The notes under the pieces were generated by a model. That model did not search any database and was not told the origin of the DNA. It saw nothing but the letters and a program-made list of their open reading frames with translations. DNA of 64,000 bases from Bacillus sp. V3B (GTDB lineage Bacteria; Bacillota; Bacilli; Bacillales; Cytobacillaceae), in NCBI RefSeq assembly GCF_024494465.1, contig NZ_JAETXM010000008.1, forward strand, positions 89,899 through 153,898, read 5' to 3'. Below, piece after piece: positions 59,944 through 64,000 of this stretch. The position numbers and the translations under genes were made by a program. Numbering within the stretch: position 1 is the stretch's first letter; the number at the start of each line of letters is the position of its first letter.

Positions 59944-60675
59944 ATGGATCAGTCTCAAATGAATGTCGTTGAACATTTAGGTGAATTACGTAAACGGATT
60001 ATTATTACTGGTATTGCCTTTGTCCTTTCCTTTGTCGTGGCTTTTATGTTCGTTCAAGATATTTATCAATTTTTAGTAAAGGACCTTGATAGTAAATTAG
60101 CTTTACTAGGACCTGGAGATATCATTTGGATTTACATGTTGATTACAGGAGTGATTGCCATTGCAGTTACCATTCCCATTGCCGCTTTTCAAATTTGGAA
60201 ATTTGTAAAACCTGCTCTTACAAAATCAGAGCAAAATATCTCTCTAGCCTTTATCCCAAGTCTATTTTTCTTATTTATTTTTGGTCTAACCTTTGGTTAC
60301 CTCATTCTGTTTCCGATCGTTCTTTCCTTCTTAACAGGACTTGCAGGTGATCAATTTGAAACCTTCTTTACCGCTGATAAATATTTTAAGTTTATGTTAA
60401 ACCTTACGTTACCTTTTGGTTTTTTATTTGAAATGCCAGCTGTCTTGATGTTCTTGACAAAATTAGGAATCATCAATCCGCATAAACTAGTAAAGATGAG
60501 GAAAATCTCCTATTTCCTATTAATTATTGTTTCTATTTTAATTACTCCTCCCGATTTTATATCAGATATTCTGGTTATCATTCCTTTACTACTTTTATAC
60601 GAATTAAGCGTTACATTAAGCAAAATCGTTTATCGAAAAAAACGAGCTTTAGAACCAACTGTTGATTTAAATTAA
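59944..60675 (+). CDS. tatC: Twin-arginine translocase subunit TatC
   Basis: A 243-residue, six-helix protein. VVEHLGELRKRIIITG at the N-terminus, with the Glu that reads the twin arginines, and FKFMLNLTLPFGFLFEMP near residue 145 are TatC signatures. KPALTKSEQNI lies near residue 95. It binds Tat signal peptides at the membrane. Start follows AAAAGGAG. PhoX and TatA precede it. Confidence 0.95.
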   Translation: MDQSQMNVVEHLGELRKRIIITGIAFVLSFVVAFMFVQDIYQFLVKDLDSKLALLGPGDIIWIYMLITGVIAIAVTIPIAAFQIWKFVKPALTKSEQNISLAFIPSLFFLFIFGLTFGYLILFPIVLSFLTGLAGDQFETFFTADKYFKFMLNLTLPFGFLFEMPAVLMFLTKLGIINPHKLVKMRKISYFLLIIVSILITPPDFISDILVIIPLLLLYELSVTLSKIVYRKKRALEPTVDLN

Positions 60676-60676
60676 A

Positions 60677-60738
60677 AGTGTAAGTGTCAAATCATTCCTA
60701 CCGATAAAACCAGATAAGGATGATTTGACGCTTACAAC
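60677..60738 (+). terminator. Long inverted repeat after tatC
   Basis: Arms GTAAGTGTCAAATCATTCCT and AGGATGATTTGACGCTTAC, one mismatch, about 20-base loop. A second hairpin CGTTTCT / AGAAACG with a TTTTT tail follows at 60823-60851 and probably completes termination. Confidence 0.6.
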
Positions 60739-60888
60739 AGGCTGCCGTTTGGATAACAATAGTAAATCATCGTTATATGATAGCTATAATTTAGGGATTA
60801 AACCAACCTCGATAGAAGACGTTTCTCCACCTGGTAGAAACGCCTTTTTAGGTGTAATTATAACAAATATTGTTCTGTCACCTTAGGC

Positions 60889-61101
60889 CTACTGATCAAA
60901 CATTCCTCTTTGACGCAACATGATATCAATCGCTTGATCTGAGGTGTTCCCTAATTCTTGGTTTAACGCTTGAAAAAAACCCATCGAAGATTGATAACAC
61001 CCTTCTTGTATCTCTTGAAAAATTTGCCGTGCTAATTGTTGCCTTTTATCCTTTGATTCTAATAATGATGCGCTCAAATCTTCTGAATGATTAAAATTCA
61101 T
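60889..61101 (-). CDS. Small helical protein of unknown function
   Basis: A 70-residue soluble protein (MNFNHSEDLSASLLESKDKR...; C-terminus MLRQRGMFDQ), predicted largely helical. AAAGGAGG with good spacing precedes the ATG, so it is very likely real. No family recognised. Confidence 0.65.
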   Translation of the reverse strand: MNFNHSEDLSASLLESKDKRQQLARQIFQEIQEGCYQSSMGFFQALNQELGNTSDQAIDIMLRQRGMFDQ

Positions 61102-61219
61102 AAAGAAACCTCCTTTTATCGCTCACAGCTCTATGGTAATAAGGTTTTATGAGTGTAACTTTTTAACTGTTTCTGCAACTAATTTCCCTCTAACTATAGT
61201 TTTATATACATAAGAAAAA

Positions 61220-61238
61220 GCACCAGGCACCATCCAAA
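61220..61238. repeat. Truncated hairpin repeat
   Basis: GCACCAGGCACCATCCAAA keeps only the left arm of the long repeat. It borders a small inverted-repeat element and may have been cut by its insertion. Confidence 0.6.
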
Positions 61239-61260
61239 TTTTACAAAAAAACACTTGAAG

Positions 61261-61314
61261 TTGAACTGTACCCCGATTGTTAGACACTATCTACCAATTG
61301 GAGGTGTAGTTCAA
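61261..61314 (+). mobile_element. Tiny IS3/IS150-like remnant or MITE
   Basis: About 54 bp with terminal inverted repeats TTGAACTGTACCCC and GGTGTAGTTCAA. The ends and the inner GTTAGACAC resemble the termini of IS150-type insertion sequences, whose right and left ends often read near TGAACTGCACCCC. No coding sequence remains. Confidence 0.45.
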
Positions 61315-61339
61315 GTACACAAGCGTTTTTTGTCATTTT

Positions 61340-63163
61340 TTACGATAGAAAAGAAAATGTAGCGCTTATTTCGTTTATATGATTCTGATCTACCCACATG
61401 ATAAAATAATTGTAGGTTGTTCCTTGAATTTGAATCGGTGTTGGATACTTGACGATCATCGCTGCTTGACCTCTCATTTCAGAAGGTTGGTCTTCTGAAG
61501 GAACTATTAGGCATGCTTCTTGATGTTGAATTTGAGTTGGCATAATACGCGGTTGGGAACCATATGGCATTAGTGGGTGAAACGCTTCATTATTGCAAAC
61601 TTCATGAATACTTCCTTCGGAGAAGATGGCGGAAATTTGGAAGAATCCATCAGGACCTTCATATCTCTCATCATTTACTTTTTTCCAATGGGCTGGATAT
61701 TGGAATTGAACATGATAGACAGAATTCATGTAGGTTTTTTTCAAAGGAGAAACCGATGATGGTGACCATTGCAGAGATGTAATAAATGCTCCTTCTACTA
61801 ATCGAATCGGAACCGGATGATGAACATCAATCACCCACATTTCTCTAGAAGCTCCCGCATTATGACAACCCGATAGATAAGCGATTTTTCTGCCATCGGG
61901 TGACCATGTAACGGGCGTCGCAAAGCAATTTGAAATCGACCTCGTTTTATCATTCTCCCCCAGTCTTCCCGCATGTTTGATCATTGAAAAATATCCCCTG
62001 TCATCAAAAGCAGTCGCACTATAGGCGATCGCGGATGAATCAGGAGACCATACTGGAAAATAATTTTTCGCGAGCGGTCCTCCCCTTACTTCATATACGC
62101 TCCCTGTTAAAAGATTGACCGTATAAATGATTGAGATACTAACACCTGGAGTCGTATATAGGGCAAATAAACCGTCATGGGAAAGACGAACATGATTTAG
62201 ACGCCCACCTTTATTCTGTGTCATTTGTCTTTTACCTGTTCCATCGATTCCAATACGAAAGAGTTGACTAATTCCAGATCTGTCAGGAGCCTGATACAGC
62301 AGTTCTCTTCCATTAGGAAGCCATCCAACATCAGATGCATCACGCTCATTTATTCTTTCTACTTGATGTGTAAAGATATTGTACAAAAAAATACCATCCT
62401 GTTTTGAGTACGCAAGTTTCTGACTATCTGGTGACCAATCTAAATAAACTCCTAGCCCACCTGCAAACTGGTCAATACGAGCAATACTACCATCTGTTAA
62501 CCTCACCCTCACAATATAGAGAATCCCATCCCTCCCAACAAAAGCAATTCTTCTACTGTCAGGTGACCAAAAAGCTACCGAATAAGATTCACCTAAACCA
62601 TTTGTAAGCTGTATATTTTCACCATTGATTGGATTATATAACCATAGATCATATGCTCCTCCACGGTTGGATGTATAGGCGATCAATCCGCGATCTCCAG
62701 GAGGTGCATATGGAATAATCAGCTTCATACCTGGAAAAATATTATTAGATGGGAGCTCGTTAACTGTTTTAAGAAGGTCGATGTTACTCTGTCCAGCCGT
62801 CATGACGTTATACCGCCTGGCGATTTGAAACAGTGTGTCCCCTGGTTGAACAACATAGTAAGGGACACCAGGAGGAACTTTTAACAACTGACCTACCCTA
62901 ATCATATAAGGCGGATTCAGCCTATTTGCTTCAATAATAATACTTTCTGATATTCTAAAAAATTGAGCAACCTTATAAACAGTATCTCCCGGCTTTACAG
63001 TGATAGTATCAACACCTGATGGCATGGAGAGTTGTTGCCCGATATAAATGGTGTAAGGCGACATCAAATTGTTTGCCGCAATGATGGACTCGACGGGAAT
63101 CTCCCAACGCTTGGCAATCTGATACAAAGTGTCCCCTTGACGGACTGTATAAAAAAGTTGCAT
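61340..63163 (-). CDS. Triple LysM / TolB-like beta-propeller protein
   Basis: A 607-residue protein. Three LysM repeats fill the N-terminus (YTVRQGDTLYQIAKRW, ITVKPGDTVYKVAQFF, YVVQPGDTLFQIARRY at residues ~4, ~53 and ~103). A WD40/TolB-like propeller follows (repeats with SPDSRRIAFVG, SPDSQKLAYSK, LPNGRELLY, SPDSSAIAYSA, SPDGRKIAYLS) to about residue 480, then a C-terminal alpha/beta domain. No signal peptide is seen, as in some spore and spore-coat LysM proteins. It probably binds peptidoglycan or cortex; function unknown. The start follows GGAGGG. Confidence 0.82.
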   Translation of the reverse strand: MQLFYTVRQGDTLYQIAKRWEIPVESIIAANNLMSPYTIYIGQQLSMPSGVDTITVKPGDTVYKVAQFFRISESIIIEANRLNPPYMIRVGQLLKVPPGVPYYVVQPGDTLFQIARRYNVMTAGQSNIDLLKTVNELPSNNIFPGMKLIIPYAPPGDRGLIAYTSNRGGAYDLWLYNPINGENIQLTNGLGESYSVAFWSPDSRRIAFVGRDGILYIVRVRLTDGSIARIDQFAGGLGVYLDWSPDSQKLAYSKQDGIFLYNIFTHQVERINERDASDVGWLPNGRELLYQAPDRSGISQLFRIGIDGTGKRQMTQNKGGRLNHVRLSHDGLFALYTTPGVSISIIYTVNLLTGSVYEVRGGPLAKNYFPVWSPDSSAIAYSATAFDDRGYFSMIKHAGRLGENDKTRSISNCFATPVTWSPDGRKIAYLSGCHNAGASREMWVIDVHHPVPIRLVEGAFITSLQWSPSSVSPLKKTYMNSVYHVQFQYPAHWKKVNDERYEGPDGFFQISAIFSEGSIHEVCNNEAFHPLMPYGSQPRIMPTQIQHQEACLIVPSEDQPSEMRGQAAMIVKYPTPIQIQGTTYNYFIMWVDQNHINEISATFSFLS

Positions 63164-63322
63164 CTAAATCCCTCCAACATCCCTATTCCTTTTGAAAAAA
63201 TCACCGTTATTTTTATCCATTTACATACATCCATACTGAAACAGATTGTTTCCTTTATTCATATTCTCTTCTTTTTAAATATGCAGCTCCTCCTGCCTAC
63301 ATGCTATTCGCCCAATTTAAAA

Positions 63323-63367
63323 TAGGTGCCAGGCGCCATCCAATTTCTGGATGGTGCCTGGCACCTG
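63323..63367. repeat. Long hairpin repeat
   Basis: AGGTGCCAGGCGCCATCC pairs with GGATGGTGCCTGGCACCT, one G-U pair; followed by GGTTTTT. It lies 36 bp after the chemoreceptor remnant's stop codon. Confidence 0.9.
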
Positions 63368-63400
63368 GTTTTTATTTAATAGTTAAACTTATTTAAAGAA

Positions 63401-63565
63401 TCATGTGAATCTACACTCGCTCACAGCAGCGGCTATTTCTTCCAATGTAGCGCTTTGCTCCTCTGAAGCAACCGCTATATTTTGGATTCGTTCTACAGTA
63501 TGAACAGAGATATCACGCATAGAATCCATAATTTCTAAAAACTTTCCAGCATCGTTCTTAACACT
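63401..63565 (-). pseudogene. Fragment of a methyl-accepting chemotaxis protein
   Basis: The minus strand reads DAGKFLEIMDSMRDISVHT then ERIQNIAVASEEQSATLEEI and AAAVSEC before a stop: the signalling-domain part of a chemoreceptor. There is no start or sensory domain, since similarity ends near 63565 where chromate-transporter sequence begins. Confidence 0.65.
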
Positions 63566-63569
63566 GCAA

Positions 63570-63944
63570 CTCTAAAATATGGCGGCGTTTCTCTGCCGTA
63601 CCGCAATATTTCTTCATAATATCTCTACCTATCTGCCCTTGGTATTTTGCTTCCTTCCCTTAATTTAGTCATCATTGTAGCTACTTTTTTCATGAAATTC
63701 CATCAAAATCCAATCGTCCAATCCATGTTTTATGGATTAAAACCGATTGTTACTAGTCTAATCATCTACGCTGCTATCAGTTTTTCCATGTCTAATGATC
63801 TCCTTACGATCTGATAGTTCATTCCATACAATTAGTTTATTCCTGATCTTTGGACTCTCATTACTCGTTCTATTAAAACTGCGTTGGAATCCAATCTATG
63901 TCATTGTTCTTTCTGGATTAGTAGGAGTTGTCTTGTATTCGTGA
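63570..63944 (+). pseudogene. Fragment of a chromate transporter (ChrA)
   Basis: The plus strand encodes ILLPSLNLVIIVATFFMKFH and QNPIVQSMFYGLKPIVTSLI, then after a frameshift and a stop LFLIFGLSLLVLLKLRWNP and IYVIVLSGLVGVVLYS, the C-terminal ChrA helices. Frame breaks and missing N-terminus mark it as dead. It abuts the chemoreceptor fragment, so a deletion joined the two. Confidence 0.65.
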
Positions 63945-63951
63945 AAAGAAA

Positions 63952-63970
63952 ACAGGTGCAAGGCACCTAT
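63952..63970. repeat. Short hairpin repeat at the right edge
   Basis: CAGGTGCAAGGCACCTATTT, an imperfect short copy eight bases beyond the chromate transporter stop codon. Confidence 0.75.
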
Positions 63971-64000
63971 TTATTATGACAAAATAAAAACCCCTCTGTT

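Noticed and set aside
1..64000. CRISPR array
   Set aside because: The GGTGCC repeats are palindromic, widely spaced and placed at gene ends, with no regular short spacers and no cas genes.
1..64000. tRNA or rRNA genes
   Set aside because: No cloverleaf-type sequence with a GTTCGA-like T loop or rRNA segment was recognised on either strand.

Overview
The window is a piece of a low-GC Gram-positive, endospore-forming Bacillaceae chromosome. Evidence for this is a GerA-type germinant receptor operon, CotS/CotSA-like spore coat genes, strong AGGAGG-type ribosome binding sites, frequent TTG and GTG starts, a B. subtilis-like YkoEDC thiamine-precursor transporter, FbpB- and YhfH-family small proteins, a PhoX-TatA-TatC cluster and KtrAB potassium uptake. 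I see no rRNA, tRNA, CRISPR array or intact transposase. The species cannot be named from the sequence alone.

Layout. 1-8.2 kb: an aromatic-compound catabolic block on the minus strand (PucR-type regulator, group D flavin monooxygenase, FAD-synthetase-like protein, class III extradiol dioxygenase, meta-cleavage-product-type hydrolase, MFS transporter). 8.5-14.5 kb: small genes (acetyltransferase, Nudix hydrolase, RraA-like protein), an unusual HTH/coiled-coil/J-domain protein and KtrB-KtrA. 15.3-21.4 kb: a tellurium-resistance-type operon (TerD, TerC, CitE-like aldolase, TRSP-type phosphoribosyltransferase, StiP-like protein, HAD hydrolase). 21.6-26.9 kb: an SDR and a gerA-C-D-B operon. 27-32.1 kb: a TPP-riboswitch operon with a leaderless NMT1/THI5-like protein, an SDR and YkoE-YkoD-YkoC. 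32.5-36.5 kb: spore coat and polysaccharide genes. 37-41 kb: CBS protein, OFA-family MFS transporter with a structured leader, a DUF2294 protein and an Old Yellow Enzyme homologue. 41-46.2 kb: an arsRBCDA operon (Acr3-type pump) extended by a dual-specificity phosphatase and a HesB-like protein. 46.3-51 kb: EamA transporter, nitroreductase, HPP protein, FbpB-like protein and a PdaC-like deacetylase. 51.3-53.4 kb: cobT under a cobalamin riboswitch, then a kinase pseudogene. 54-57.6 kb: MarR/MFS pair, a phage-type BC1872-family protein and a Cof-type HAD phosphatase. 58-60.7 kb: phoX-tatA-tatC. 60.9-64 kb: a LysM/beta-propeller protein and decayed chemoreceptor and chromate-transporter fragments.

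The most striking non-coding feature is a dispersed hairpin family with a core near GGTGCCAGGCACC, in short (about 20 bp) and long (about 43 bp) forms. It occurs about twenty times, nearly always just after a stop codon and flanked by A/T tracts, so copies probably act as portable, often bidirectional terminators. Two further repeat families each occur twice: a structured element at about 3.75 and 35.06 kb, of which one copy supplies the stop codon of the FAD-synthetase-like gene, and a 130-140 bp MITE-like element at about 8.55 and 52.68 kb. Decayed genes (kinase, holin, chemoreceptor, chromate transporter) lie among these repeats.

Coordinates of starts were adjusted from the longest possible frame wherever a ribosome binding site clearly pointed to an internal start. 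No database search was possible, so family names rest on motif recognition.
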